Notes: generated by a model not told the origin, from the letters alone. Counted from the stretch's first letter, positions 25,483 through 34,986 are shown. The stretch is 50,922 bases of DNA from Bryobacterales bacterium (GCA_028819235.1 JAPPMC010000163.1:1-50922); one strand, 5' to 3'. Made by a program: numbers and translations.

Positions 25483-26700
25483 ATGCACTCCACCCGAAGA
25501 AACTTCGCCACGCGCCTGATTGCCGGCACCGGACTCGCCGCTGCCCCAGCTTTCCCAGCTTCGCCAGCGGACGGCGATCCGCTGGTCCGCAAAGTGGAGG
25601 TCTTTCCGGTCGGCATACCCTTCCGGTCAACCTTCCGGATCGGAGTCGGAACCGTAGCCGGGGAGGGCGATCTCGGGCGATACGTCCTAGTGCGGGCCGA
25701 GACCGGGGACGGGAACGTGGGCTGGGGCATGACCAACACCATCCCGGCGTGGTCATACGAAACGGTCGAGTCCGTGGTCGGGACGCTCCGACATCACCTA
25801 ACGCCCCTTGCCATCGGCAGCAGCCCGTTTGCGTGGAATGCCGTCAAGCGCCGCATGGACCAGACCGTGCGCCCCGCGGTCAGCAACGGCGCGCCGTTCG
25901 CCAAGAGCGCTCTGGAGATGGCACTAATGGACCTGGCCGGCCAAGTCGCCGGAGTCCCGCTGCACAGCTTGCTCGGCGGAAAACTGCGAGACACCGTAGA
26001 GCTCTGTTACGCCGTCAGCATCGATTCGCCCGAGGCAATGGCGGAAGAGGTACGCCGCTGGCCAAGCTGCCGATGCTTCAAGGTCAAGGTTAGTGGCGAC
26101 GCGAAGCTTGACACACAGCGGCTAGAGTCGATCCTGAAGGCTAGGCCTGACATCGACGTGTGGCTGGACGCAAATCAGTCCTACCAGCCGATCCACTTGG
26201 AGCGCTTCCTGTCCTCGATCCGGGATCTGCCGGGCATCCGGTGCTTCGAGCAGCCAGTTCGCAGCGAGGACTGGATGGGCCTACGGCGTGCAAAGGAGCG
26301 GAGCCCGTACCCAATCGCGATTGACGAAGGCTGTTTCTCGTCTTTCGACGTGGCCAGAGTCGCGGAGATGCGCGCTGCGGACCTCGTCGTGCTCAAAGTG
26401 TCCAAAAGCGGTGGAGTGACCAACTGCGCGAAGAGCGCGGTCGTGTCGGAGGCTCACGGCCTTGGCCTGCTGGGCAGCGGGCTCACCGATGCGGGCATCA
26501 GCCTGATCGCGTCAATCCACCTGTACTCGACCCTAGACTTGCTCCTCCCTCCGGAGCTGAACGGGCCGCAGTTCCTCGGGGATCTGTTCGCGGACGGGAT
26601 CGAGATGGACGGCGTGAGCGTCAGGGTCCCGGACGGCCCCGGCCTGGGGATCCGCATCCCGGAAGAGCGAGTCCGCGACTCTATTCTCGCGTCTGCCTAG
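25483..26700 (+). CDS. Exported mandelate racemase/muconate lactonizing family enzyme (epimerase/cycloisomerase branch)
   Basis: 405 aa, a second enolase-superfamily enzyme, unlike the galactonate-dehydratase-like one at 17.5 kb. It starts with a twin-arginine-type signal (STRRNFATRLIAGTGLAAAP). The KxK motif is CFKVKVSG, with metal ligands Asp in WLDANQSY, Glu in RCFEQPV and Asp in IAIDEGCF, and then the Lys in VLKVSKSGG, the set found in dipeptide epimerases and muconate cycloisomerases. ATG at 25483 fits the signal. Substrate unknown. Confidence 0.88.
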   Translation: MHSTRRNFATRLIAGTGLAAAPAFPASPADGDPLVRKVEVFPVGIPFRSTFRIGVGTVAGEGDLGRYVLVRAETGDGNVGWGMTNTIPAWSYETVESVVGTLRHHLTPLAIGSSPFAWNAVKRRMDQTVRPAVSNGAPFAKSALEMALMDLAGQVAGVPLHSLLGGKLRDTVELCYAVSIDSPEAMAEEVRRWPSCRCFKVKVSGDAKLDTQRLESILKARPDIDVWLDANQSYQPIHLERFLSSIRDLPGIRCFEQPVRSEDWMGLRRAKERSPYPIAIDEGCFSSFDVARVAEMRAADLVVLKVSKSGGVTNCAKSAVVSEAHGLGLLGSGLTDAGISLIASIHLYSTLDLLLPPELNGPQFLGDLFADGIEMDGVSVRVPDGPGLGIRIPEERVRDSILASA

Positions 26701-26906
26701 TTTGGCCAGCTGGCCCGTCGCACGCCGCCAAGAATCGCGGGCCAAGGGCAGGCCATCGCCGACATGCACCATCACGCTCTCGACCCGGCCATCGGCCGTC
26801 ACGCGGTTGTGGAACTCCCGGATGCCGACAGTTTCGGCGTCCCGGTTCTGGGCATCCAACATCCATACGATGCCCTCAGGACGGAGTCGAGGAGCGAGTC
26901 CGGCGT

Positions 26907-27324
26907 CCCAATGGCACCCGACCCCACGCCGTCGACGATGCGGTGGTGCTCGGACGTGAATTAGCGCTGCCTGCCCACTGCCAGAACACGACCGCTCTCC
27001 CTAGCGGGAGCCTGAACCTTGGTCGCCTCCTCGCAGACGAGTCCGATCGGCTTCTCCATCCGCACATGCTTCCCCGCCCTGAGCGCCGCGATGGCCACTT
27101 CGCCATTGGAAGTTCGGCGCCGTGATCAAGACCGCCTCTAGCCGGCTGTCCGTGATGAGTTTGCGGCATACCGTGCACACCTCGGCGTTCCCGGCGGGTC
27201 GTTGGCGCATGGCGCGCATGCGCTCAGACTCGATGTCGCTCACCGCCGCAACGTAGATGTCGCCCAGTTCCGAGAAAGCGCCCTAGTGCCTCGAGGTGCG
27301 CTTGCCCAGCCCGATGACGCCGAC
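26907..27324 (-). pseudogene. Decayed Gfo/Idh/MocA-family oxidoreductase
   Basis: Read on the minus strand from 27324 in shifting frames: VGVIGLGKRTSRH then a stop; after a frameshift GAFSELGDIYVAAVSDIESE and KLITDSRLEAVLITAPNFQ; after another shift VAIAALRAGKHVRMEKPIGL; then ARESGRVLAVGRQR, a stop, and FTSEHHRIVDGVGSGAIG. These are successive blocks of the NAD-binding half of the family, including the EKP motif. At least two frameshifts and two stops make it nonfunctional. Similarity may fade on to about 26740. The remaining sequence of 26701-27474 holds no intact gene. Confidence 0.85.
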
Positions 27325-27474
27325 TCAAGGTCGTTGTCCGACAGAGTCGGATTGTGCGGCCGAACCCTGGGCATTCCTGACCGCCAAGCTCCCTTCCAGC
27401 AATGACCTCTTGGTGATCTCCTCGTGCACTGACGCCAACTCTCATTCACTTCGCGGACGGCATCGGGGCCTTCC

Positions 27475-28863
27475 CTACTCTGGCAGGTCTGTGCCTTTCG
27501 TCTCGGGCCCGGCTGCGATGACCGCAGCACCCAGAAGGAACAGAAGGCTCAGCAGGGATGCCGAACCCCGAAGCGTCATGCCGCCATCCCTCTGCAGCCA
27601 GCCAGATAGGAACAGCACAGGCGCGGCGACGATCCGAGCGAAGTTGAAGCAGAGTCCGGCCCCCGTGCTCCGCACCCTTGTGGGAAACAGTTCTGGGAAG
27701 TAGACCGCATACCCGGCGTGCATCCCGAGCGTGAAGAACCCGAAGACCGGCAGTGCAATCAACACCGCAGTTGGGGCGGAGATCCACTGGAACAACGCGA
27801 GTGCCGACCCGAGGCCGACCAAGTGATAGAGGACGAATGCCCGGCGGCGACCGATGCCTTCCGCAAACGCGCCGAACGCCAGCAGGCCGGCGCCTCCTCC
27901 GGTAGATGCCAGCAGCATGCCCAGCATCTCCCACCGCTTCAGGCGGGCGAAGTGATCGTCCGGCGCGGCTTCGCCGGTCGATCCAACAGGTGCTTGGGCA
28001 GCGATTTGCTTCTCCATCTCGGCTCTGAGCAGATCCTTGCCGTAGATGTGAACGCCCCAGAACGTCGCGAGCCCGATGGCGGCAAGCGAGATTCCCACGA
28101 GTGTGCGTCGTCGTAAGGCCGGCCGGAACAGCTCAAGCGCCCGCCCTGCCCGTTCCTTTCCGGACAGCCGGGACCTGCTCCACGCCTCAGTGTCGCCGCG
28201 CAGCTTCCAACGGATTACGAGGATCAGAAGCGCCGGGAGCGCACCCGCCGCGAAGCCAACACGCCAGCTGGCCACGGTTCCCATGCCGGCGAAGTGGATC
28301 TCGAACTCCCGCCCAGCCACGATATAGGCACCTACGGCCACAGCGAGCCATGTGCCGAATACGCTGGAAGCGTGGAAGATCGCCAGCGACCAAGCACGGG
28401 CTCTCTTCGGGAACACTTCCGCCACCAGCGAGGCCGCGACCGCCCATTCGCCACCGACTCCCGTCGCAACCAAGAACCGGAAGCTCACCAGGTGCCACCA
28501 CTCGGTCGAGAAGGCCGAAACGAAGGTGAACGCCGAGTAGGTCGCGATCGTCAGGATCAGCGCCTTCACCCGCCCTATCCGATCGCCCAAGATCCCGAAC
28601 GCCACGCCGCCGGCCGCCCCGCCCAAAAGGAACGCTCCGAAAGCGATGTTGTTGAAGTAGGCCAGCCTTCCGGCACGCTCAGAGGAGTCGAGGCGATCCA
28701 TTCCAGGCAGCAAGTCGGGCATGGCCTCGTTCATGCTCGATACGTAGACTTGGCCTTCGAACGTATCGAAGATCCATCCGAGCGAGGCGATCAGCAGCAC
28801 CGTCCATTGGTGCCGGGTGATCCCGTGGTACCAGGGTTGGCTGCTGTCCCCTTCAGCCCCCAT
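27475..28863 (-). CDS. Major facilitator superfamily transporter
   Basis: 462 aa, about 12 transmembrane segments. The loop 2-3 motif GILGDRIGRVKAL and the matching second-half motif GAFAEGIGRRRAF are typical of the superfamily. The general shape (LGWIFDTFEGQVY in helix 1, FPTRVRSTGAGLCFNFARI late) fits the aromatic-acid/sugar symporter group. ATG at 28863; a GTG three codons upstream is possible. Only 29 nt separate it from the divergent NagB-like gene, so their promoters must overlap or lie inside the neighbouring coding sequence. It may import a sugar acid used by nearby enzymes, which is inference. Confidence 0.88.
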   Translation of the reverse strand: MGAEGDSSQPWYHGITRHQWTVLLIASLGWIFDTFEGQVYVSSMNEAMPDLLPGMDRLDSSERAGRLAYFNNIAFGAFLLGGAAGGVAFGILGDRIGRVKALILTIATYSAFTFVSAFSTEWWHLVSFRFLVATGVGGEWAVAASLVAEVFPKRARAWSLAIFHASSVFGTWLAVAVGAYIVAGREFEIHFAGMGTVASWRVGFAAGALPALLILVIRWKLRGDTEAWSRSRLSGKERAGRALELFRPALRRRTLVGISLAAIGLATFWGVHIYGKDLLRAEMEKQIAAQAPVGSTGEAAPDDHFARLKRWEMLGMLLASTGGGAGLLAFGAFAEGIGRRRAFVLYHLVGLGSALALFQWISAPTAVLIALPVFGFFTLGMHAGYAVYFPELFPTRVRSTGAGLCFNFARIVAAPVLFLSGWLQRDGGMTLRGSASLLSLLFLLGAAVIAAGPETKGTDLPE

Positions 28864-28892
28864 GGATCCCACCGCCCCATACTGTACTAGCC

Positions 28893-29768
28893 ATGACGCA
28901 CGCGACCCGGGAATCCGTATCGATCCGGCGTGCCGCCGAAATCCGCCGGCTCAATTCGCTCGACCGGGCACAGTTCATTGATCGCGCCCGGCCGTGCCTA
29001 CGCGTCGTCGCTGACATCGATGCACTTCACTTGCACTTCGCCGAGTCAATCGCCGCAGTTGTCCGCCGTGGCGCCGAAGTCGATCGTCCCCTGGCCCTGA
29101 TCCTCCCTTGGGGACCCTTCGGGCAGTACCCGGTTCTCGGCGAAATCCTCTCTCAACAGGACCTCTCGCTAGAGGATTCCACTCTGTTCTTCATGGACGA
29201 GTATGCCGACTCCTCGGGGGCAGCCGTTCCGCCCAGCCACCCGCTCAGCTTTCGCGGCGCGGCCATGGACTGGCTCGGTTCGCTCGATCCAAGGCTGCGC
29301 CCCCTACCGGGGAACGTGCTGTTCCCAGACGGCGCGAATTCGGGAGAGATCGACCGGCGCATGGCAGACATCGGAGGAGTCGACACGTGCTTCGGCGGCG
29401 TCGGAATCCACGGCCACATCGCTTTCAACGAGCCAGAGCCCGGCGTCTCGGAGTCCGTGACCCGCCGGGTGGCGCTGAACGAGGTCACGCGGACGATCAA
29501 TGCGATCCGAGCCGGCGTTGGCGGAGACCTGGAGAACTTTCCGCACGAGGCTTGGACACTCGGAATGAAGCAGTGCCTGTCGGCGCGGCGCGTGCGGCTG
29601 TATTGCAGGAGCGACTCGGGCCTCGACTGGGCCAAGACCGTCCTGCGACTGGCTGCTCTCGGTTCGCCCGGCGACGACTATCCTGTCACGTGGGCCCGGC
29701 AGCACCCTGACTACAAGGTCACGACTACTCGCGAGAACCTCGATGCCCCAGCCGTGCCGCTGCCATAG
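28893..29768 (+). CDS. NagB-like glucosamine-6-phosphate deaminase/isomerase family protein
   Basis: 291 aa. The NagB fold is shown by LILPWGPFGQYPVL (phosphate loop), LFFMDEYADSS (catalytic Asp in the DEY motif) and GVGIHGHIAFNEPEPG (the GHIAFNEP signature). E. coli NagB, about 266 aa, converts glucosamine-6-phosphate to fructose-6-phosphate and ammonia. The phosphate loop differs from the usual LPTGSTP, so the substrate may be a different phosphosugar. No signal peptide. ATG at 28893. Divergent from the transporter, which could supply the sugar. Confidence 0.8.
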   Translation: MTHATRESVSIRRAAEIRRLNSLDRAQFIDRARPCLRVVADIDALHLHFAESIAAVVRRGAEVDRPLALILPWGPFGQYPVLGEILSQQDLSLEDSTLFFMDEYADSSGAAVPPSHPLSFRGAAMDWLGSLDPRLRPLPGNVLFPDGANSGEIDRRMADIGGVDTCFGGVGIHGHIAFNEPEPGVSESVTRRVALNEVTRTINAIRAGVGGDLENFPHEAWTLGMKQCLSARRVRLYCRSDSGLDWAKTVLRLAALGSPGDDYPVTWARQHPDYKVTTTRENLDAPAVPLP

Positions 29769-29804
29769 GCGAGCAGGTTAAGTCGCGGCGCAATAGCGCC
29801 TTGA

Positions 29805-31088
29805 CTACGAAAGGATGTGGTCCACGGGCTGTCCGTGGTCGGTGATGGGCACGGGGCGGTTGTTGGCGTACAGATTCTTCGCCGGATCGATACCCATCGG
29901 AGCGAATATCGTGGCGAAGTAGTCCGGCACGCTGATTTGCCGGTCGAGGATCTTGTCACCGACCTCGTCGGTAGTGCCGACCGCCACGCCACCCCGCACG
30001 GCCCCGCCGGCGAAGAGCGTGCTAAAGGCATGCGCCTGATGGCCCCGGCCTCCGTAGGCGTCGAATTCGGCGGGTCGGCCAAATTCCGTGGAAACAACGA
30101 CCAGGGTGCGGTCGAAGAGGCCGTGCTGCTGGAGATCGTCCAGCAGGGTCGACAAAGCCTGGTCCAGATCTTGGATCAGCAGGTGCTGCTTGAGGATGCC
30201 GTCCTGGTGCACGTCCCACCCTGTCCCGTTGAGGAAGTTGAGGTTGAACGAGACCTCTACGAAGCGCACTCCCGCCTGGACGAGGCGCCTGGCCAGCAGG
30301 CAGCGCTGGCCGAACTCGCTGCCGTACGATTCGCGGAGACTAGACCGTTCCCGGTTCAGACGAAACACGTCCATGAACCGCTTCCCGGCCATGCGGAAGC
30401 CTTGCTCGCTAACCTCTGCCTTGGCGCGGACAAGAGCGTCGTCATCGTTACGGGTCAGGTAGTCGGCGCGCAGCCGTCCGAGGAGGACTTCCCTCCGCCG
30501 TTGCCGCTCGCTGTTGACGTCCGGTGCCGGGCTCAGTCCGGAGGGGCCGGTCTCGATCTGGGTCAGGTAGACGTATCCGCAGCGCGCCCCGAGGAACCCT
30601 GGATCGCGCATGATGTTGGGATAGCCCATCACGACGTACGCGGGCACGTCCTCGGACTTGCTCCCGAGCTCGTGCGACACGAGCGAACCCACCGACGGAT
30701 AGATGATCGTGCCGCTCGGCTTGCGGCCGGTGTGCATGAGGTTCGATGCCGCGCCGTGCTGGCTGTTCAAGTCATGGCTGACGGTGCGCAGTAGTGCGCA
30801 GCGGTCCATGCGGTCCGCGAGGCCCGGCAGGTGCTCACAGACCTGGATGTCCCGGGAAGCAGTCGGAATGGCGTCATAGTACGAGCCGGGCGTGTCCTTG
30901 CCGTCGCCTCTCCTCTTGGGATCGAATGTGTCGATATGGCCGGCACCCCCTCCGAGCCAGACATAGATGCACGCGTCGGCCCTACCATGCACTGGCTCGG
31001 CGGTCTCGCGAGGCTCTGAAACGGCAAGCTGGGAACCGGCCAAACCGAACAGGGCTCCCCTGCAGACATCGCGCCTTGTAGATTGCAT
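29805..31088 (-). CDS. DUF1501-family exported protein
   Basis: 427 aa. DUF1501 proteins are sulfatase/alkaline-phosphatase-fold relatives, almost always paired with a DUF1549/DUF1553 protein, as here (14-nt gap). The N-terminus STRRDVCRGALFGLAG is a twin-arginine-type signal. Family landmarks are WLGGGAGHIDTFDPK, the Asn/His block SHDLNSQHGAA, VVVSTEFGR and GRGHQAHAFSTLFAGG. ATG at 31088 was chosen because GGAGGG lies 6 nt upstream; a second ATG at 31094 is too close to it. The biochemical role of the family is not established. Confidence 0.9.
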   Translation of the reverse strand: MQSTRRDVCRGALFGLAGSQLAVSEPRETAEPVHGRADACIYVWLGGGAGHIDTFDPKRRGDGKDTPGSYYDAIPTASRDIQVCEHLPGLADRMDRCALLRTVSHDLNSQHGAASNLMHTGRKPSGTIIYPSVGSLVSHELGSKSEDVPAYVVMGYPNIMRDPGFLGARCGYVYLTQIETGPSGLSPAPDVNSERQRRREVLLGRLRADYLTRNDDDALVRAKAEVSEQGFRMAGKRFMDVFRLNRERSSLRESYGSEFGQRCLLARRLVQAGVRFVEVSFNLNFLNGTGWDVHQDGILKQHLLIQDLDQALSTLLDDLQQHGLFDRTLVVVSTEFGRPAEFDAYGGRGHQAHAFSTLFAGGAVRGGVAVGTTDEVGDKILDRQISVPDYFATIFAPMGIDPAKNLYANNRPVPITDHGQPVDHILS

Positions 31089-31102
31089 TTGCATCCCTCC
31101 AG

Positions 31103-33661
31103 TTACGGAATGATAGAGAACTCCGGCGTGTTGACTAGCGCCCAGACCATGTCCTCGAACCGCTCGCGGAACTCGATCGTGAGGAGGGCTGTCGGGGGGT
31201 CCCCCATCCGGACCCTCCGCTCCTCGTCCATGCGGATACGGCTGCTCTTGGGATCGAAGTGATTCCCCCAAGAGACTCTGCGGTCAGTCTTGCTGTCCGT
31301 GCCGGCATCGAGGTGGTCGCCTTCGGGGGCCACGACGCGGTCCTCGAAGTGCGGGCCGAGGAGATCGATCATGGCCTCCCTCTCCGCCGGACCCGGCAGG
31401 CGTGTCAGGGACCTTAGGAATGCCTCGTCCACCATCGCCTCGAGCGGACGGTCCTCGAGCGCGAGGCGGGTGAAGAAGCTGTCGTCGGACAGCCTGGTCA
31501 CCCGGACCCCCGTGGAGCCGTTCGCGAGGGCGAGCGACTGCATAGGGGAGGGTGAGTCATCCCGTGCGGACGCCGGGCTCTGGCGCGACTGCCGCCAACC
31601 ATGAGCCGACAGCATGTCGACGATCGCCTGGGCGCGCGGCAGCGCCAGGCTCGGGCGATCACGCTCGTTGGACAGGGCCGTCATCTCCCAAGCCCTCCGG
31701 GGAGTGCCCATGTTGAGGAACTGCCGCAATGGACGGTTCCCGAGCGGGTTCAGGTTGAGTTCCTCCGAATCGAGACCCTTTCCTGCCACGGCATGGAGCG
31801 AGTCCACCAACTGCTCCGCCGACATCTGCCGCCGCATGGGTCCGGCGAACAGCCTTGCCTCCCGGCTTGGAGACGCCGTGGCTACTGTGACGGGACGCCG
31901 CTGGTAGGTGTGCGAGCGGAGGATCATGGCGCTGAGGTCTCGGAGGTCATAGCCGCACAGGACGAACTCGCGCGCGAGGTAGTCCAGCAGATCCGGATTG
32001 GAAGGCTCGGCATCCGCCCAGTCGTCGAGCGGCTCGACGATGCCACGACCCATGAACCGGGCCCAGACGCGGTTTGCGACCACCCGGGCGAAGCGCTGGT
32101 TGGCCGGATGGACCATCATCGAGGCCAGCAGGTGACGGGCCTTGACGGAGGTGTTGCGTGGGGTGTCGGCAACGGCTTCGGAGACGTCGAACCCTCCAAA
32201 CGGCCAGTGCGGGGCAATTGACGCGCCCGGCTTCAAAGTGATCTCGACGTAAGGCTGCCGACCGCCCTCGCGCACGGGCACGGTGCTCGATTCGGGAAGC
32301 ACCACTGCATCGCCCTCGAGCATGGCTGCCATGCTGAACAGGTCTCTCTGGCGGAACGGATGGAAGGGGGCGTCGTGGCAGCGCGCGCAGGACAGCTTGT
32401 TCGCCAAGAACGCCTGAGAGAGGATATCGGCCTTGGCCGCCATCGGGGCATCGTTCAGGCTGGCCATGCCGAAACCGGACGGAGCTCCCTGGTACAAGCT
32501 TCCTTCCATCTCGATCAGCTCGACCACCACCCGGTCGAACGGATAGCCGTCCGCGAAGGCTTGGTGAAGGTACCAGCGGAAGGGCCCCGTGTTGTTCAGG
32601 TCAGGCTTGAGGATCCCTGGATTCTCGGCCAAGACGTCCTGCCAGTACGGGACCCAAGAGTCGGCCCAGTCAGGGCTGTCCAGGAATCGTTCGATCGCAA
32701 GGGTTCGCCGCGTCTCATCGGGCTGGGCCAGGTACCACCGGGCCTGCTCGGCGGACGGCACGACGCCCGTCGTGTCAAGTGAGAGCCGCCGCAGGAATTC
32801 CAGATCGCCCACAAGCGGGTTGGGCTTCAGCGATGCCTTTGCCAGGCCGGCATTGACGAAGCGATCGACGTCATTCCGAACCCAATCGCCGTTGCCGCCC
32901 GTCGGCACACGTGGTCCGGGCTTCGACTGCATCCACCCCCGGATCCTCCGATGACGTTCCGCCCAAGCCTCCTCTACGGCGTCATCAGAGGCCCTGCGAC
33001 GGGCCACGTCGTCGCGATGGTGCCGCAGGGCAGATGAGGCTGCGAACTCCTGCCAGTCGGCATCTGTCAGCAGGGGCGCATCGGCACCGCCGATCACACG
33101 GTCGATCTCCCCCGGGCGCGCCATGCTGACCGACAGTTCCCCTGGGAATGGGGCGAGGCCCTTGCCGCCGATTACAGCGATCAGTCGGAAGCGATGCTCC
33201 CCTTCGTCAAGAGAGACCGTCCGAAGAACATCCTGGTGGGCCGGAGGAGCGGCGCGAATCACGCCGTCGGACTCTGAGTGCTCGGGCAACGCATCGTGCG
33301 ATGCAGTGTTCCTTATCTGGGCCTGGGTTTGAAGCAGCAGCTTGCCGTCCAGAAGGAATACCGCAAGCCCTTTCGATCGAAGCCGGAACTGGTATTCGCC
33401 GCGTTCCAGGGGCTTCACCATAGTCGCTTCGAGCGTGAACGGGGAGGAGCGGTCCAAGGCGAGAGCGTTTCGGCTGAACTTGGCCGGAATGCGTAGCAAA
33501 GCGAAGCCGAGTTCCGAGTAGACGGATGTCGGGTCGCCCTGCGGGTCGAGCCACGATTCCTCGGCGAGGTCTTCGAACACCCTCACCGTCACGGGCAGGT
33601 CGGTCGCGCCAACCGTCGCTGCCAGAGCAATCCCGAGAATGAGTGCCGGGACCACGCGCAA
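31103..33661 (-). CDS. DUF1549/DUF1553 (PSD1) exported protein with an N-terminal beta domain
   Basis: About 852 aa. After the signal (VVPALILGIALAATVGA) comes a beta-rich domain that looks like PA14 or a carbohydrate-binding fold. DUF1549 follows (FLRRLSLDTTGVVPS, SWVPYWQDVLAENPG), then a c-type-heme-like CARCHDAPFHP motif, then DUF1553 (HPANQRFARVVANRVWARFM, LSAMILRSHTYQR). The start is uncertain: TTG at 33661 follows AAGGG; GTG at 33727 also gives a signal peptide. The frame stays open up to 34093 only because it runs into a dead recombinase. Operon with the DUF1501 gene downstream. Confidence 0.86.
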   Translation of the reverse strand: MRVVPALILGIALAATVGATDLPVTVRVFEDLAEESWLDPQGDPTSVYSELGFALLRIPAKFSRNALALDRSSPFTLEATMVKPLERGEYQFRLRSKGLAVFLLDGKLLLQTQAQIRNTASHDALPEHSESDGVIRAAPPAHQDVLRTVSLDEGEHRFRLIAVIGGKGLAPFPGELSVSMARPGEIDRVIGGADAPLLTDADWQEFAASSALRHHRDDVARRRASDDAVEEAWAERHRRIRGWMQSKPGPRVPTGGNGDWVRNDVDRFVNAGLAKASLKPNPLVGDLEFLRRLSLDTTGVVPSAEQARWYLAQPDETRRTLAIERFLDSPDWADSWVPYWQDVLAENPGILKPDLNNTGPFRWYLHQAFADGYPFDRVVVELIEMEGSLYQGAPSGFGMASLNDAPMAAKADILSQAFLANKLSCARCHDAPFHPFRQRDLFSMAAMLEGDAVVLPESSTVPVREGGRQPYVEITLKPGASIAPHWPFGGFDVSEAVADTPRNTSVKARHLLASMMVHPANQRFARVVANRVWARFMGRGIVEPLDDWADAEPSNPDLLDYLAREFVLCGYDLRDLSAMILRSHTYQRRPVTVATASPSREARLFAGPMRRQMSAEQLVDSLHAVAGKGLDSEELNLNPLGNRPLRQFLNMGTPRRAWEMTALSNERDRPSLALPRAQAIVDMLSAHGWRQSRQSPASARDDSPSPMQSLALANGSTGVRVTRLSDDSFFTRLALEDRPLEAMVDEAFLRSLTRLPGPAEREAMIDLLGPHFEDRVVAPEGDHLDAGTDSKTDRRVSWGNHFDPKSSRIRMDEERRVRMGDPPTALLTIEFRERFEDMVWALVNTPEFSIIP

Positions 33662-33733
33662 AGCGGGATGCCCTTCGGTCGAGAGGCCCTTTCTTCGCGA
33701 TCTTTTTTTCTCGCCAGTGCCTAGCACGCTGCC

Positions 33734-33739
33734 ATTATA
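33734..33739 (-). promoter_or_regulatory. Candidate -10 element of the DUF1553-DUF1501 operon
   Basis: A perfect TATAAT on the minus strand, in a GC-rich setting, about 70 nt before the chosen start. The -35 region is weak (GTTCAG at 16 nt). Transcription would begin near 33727. Confidence 0.45.
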
Positions 33740-33875
33740 TGAGAGATCGCTGGGACTGAACGCCACTCTTGGCTCTGTCTGACGAGGAATCACCTGCAGT
33801 TCCGGGCATTCCCGAGAGCAATCGCAAGTTTTCGGCGCAGAATCGGAGCGGTCGGCACCGAGCCCATCCCCATGC

Positions 33876-34165
33876 CTAAAGTGGAGTTGGGTCAGGGCCG
33901 CTTCCGGAGAGACGCTCGTCGTGGCGGGGTTGGCGTGGTCCATCCAACGGCTGATCGTGACCATGTCCACGCCTTGGTGCAGAAAGCGAGGCGCGGTGCC
34001 ACGCCTCAGTTTGTGGCCATGAACACGCTTGAGCGCCAGGGGCGGCACGGAGTCTGCGGAGGTGCACGCTTTCTCGCGCACGATGTGAGGCACTTCGAAT
34101 CCGGTCAGCGGATGTGCGCATCGGTTGCGGAACAGCGACTGGCAATCCGCAGGATCACCCCCCTG
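33876..34165 (-). pseudogene. C-terminal remnant of a tyrosine recombinase (phage-type integrase)
   Basis: Minus-strand reading gives LFRNRCAHPLTGFEVPHIV, LKRVHGHKLRRGTAPRFLHQ and GVDMVTISRWMDHANPATTS. This matches the catalytic end of integrases, including HxxR (HKLR) and the second His (WMDH). The nucleophilic Tyr expected after TT is replaced (TTSVSPEAAL), and no N-terminal part is seen. The frame happens to run on into the DUF1553 gene. A relic of a mobile element. Confidence 0.8.
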
Positions 34166-34258
34166 GCTAGCAGCAGGTCGAGCAGGGCCACTTGGTTTCC
34201 TGCCATAGTGGCCGCAACTGCGCTGGAAGAAGCTCTGAGGTCTAAGCAGCCTCGGCCA

Positions 34259-34639
34259 TTACGCTTCGGATGTAGTGCCAACGGAATGCAGGCCCCCCTC
34301 AATCAAGAAGACTTGCAGATTGAACGCTTGATGTGCCCAAATCTTGCCCTGGGGCAATAGCCTCAGCGCGATGTCCGGCATTGCCCGGAGCGTGTCGATC
34401 GCAGGCCACAGCTGCGCCTCGATGCGCCCGTCAAGCCCGGTTCCTTCCCAGAACGGACGGCCTATCTCGGGCAATTCCCCGTCCGCGCCGGAGCAGACCG
34501 TCCTACCCTGAGCAGCCAGCACGGACGCCGCGCACAAAGCGCTGTAGCCGGCGTGTTCCCGAACCGCAATGACCGACCGGGCTGAGACGGAGCCCAGCAA
34601 CATTCGCAGCAGCAGACGCTGCTCTTCAGAAACCACCAT
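34259..34639 (-). pseudogene. Truncated O-methyltransferase (class I SAM-dependent) remnant
   Basis: 126 codons. The start VVSEEQRLLLRMLLGSV and the segment GYSALCAASVLAAQGRTVC then FWEGTGLDGRIEAQ follow caffeoyl-CoA/catechol-type O-methyltransferases. The SAM-binding glycine motif is damaged (VREHAGYS in place of the usual VGTFTGYS), the acidic SAM-ribose position is changed, and the C-terminal half with the metal-binding Asp residues is absent. It is read as a broken gene next to the dead recombinase. A short functional protein cannot be excluded. Confidence 0.65.
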
Positions 34640-34957
34640 GCCCGCCCGCCCACAAGTGTTTCGCGAAGCGTGAAGGGCTATGGGTCTCGCGCCATGGCCG
34701 TGATCTTCGGCATGGTTCGAGTGATGCCGATGGGTCTTACCTCATTCAGGATGTGAATCGTCAGCACCGGAGGCCGCGCTGGCCCGGGCGGGCCGGCCAC
34801 GCCTCGACCGGAAAGAAGGCGAGCGCGTCACTGCCCTCTGCTCGGTCTCAGCGCATTGGCTTCTCCTTGCCAGGGCTTGCCCTAGCGCCAACGGATCCCT
34901 TCACCGATCGCATCCGCAGGCCAGTTCGGGCAGCGTGCAGCTCGCGCGACCGGCGAA
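34640..34957. other. Noncoding stretch beside the recombinase scar
   Basis: No convincing gene, RNA or repeat is seen here. Open frames in this interval have no recognisable family features. Confidence 0.5.
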
Positions 34958-34986
34958 TGGACTCTCGAACGCCGATCGTCTAAAAT
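34958..34986 (+). promoter_or_regulatory. Candidate sigma-70-type promoter of the DUF507 gene
   Basis: TGGACT (34958-34963), 17-nt spacer, TAAAAT (34981-34986). The start site would be near 34993 and the ATG is at 34998, so the leader would be only about 5 nt. Confidence 0.45.

Noticed and set aside
33662..34093. N-terminal 144 codons of the DUF1553 frame as part of that protein
   Set aside because: They read as an integrase C-terminus and precede a normal signal peptide, so I treat them as a separate dead gene and start the protein at 33661.
34753..34983. 76-codon plus-strand frame upstream of DUF507
   Set aside because: Low-complexity Arg/Pro composition typical of a noncoding GC-rich frame, no ribosome site and no recognisable motif.
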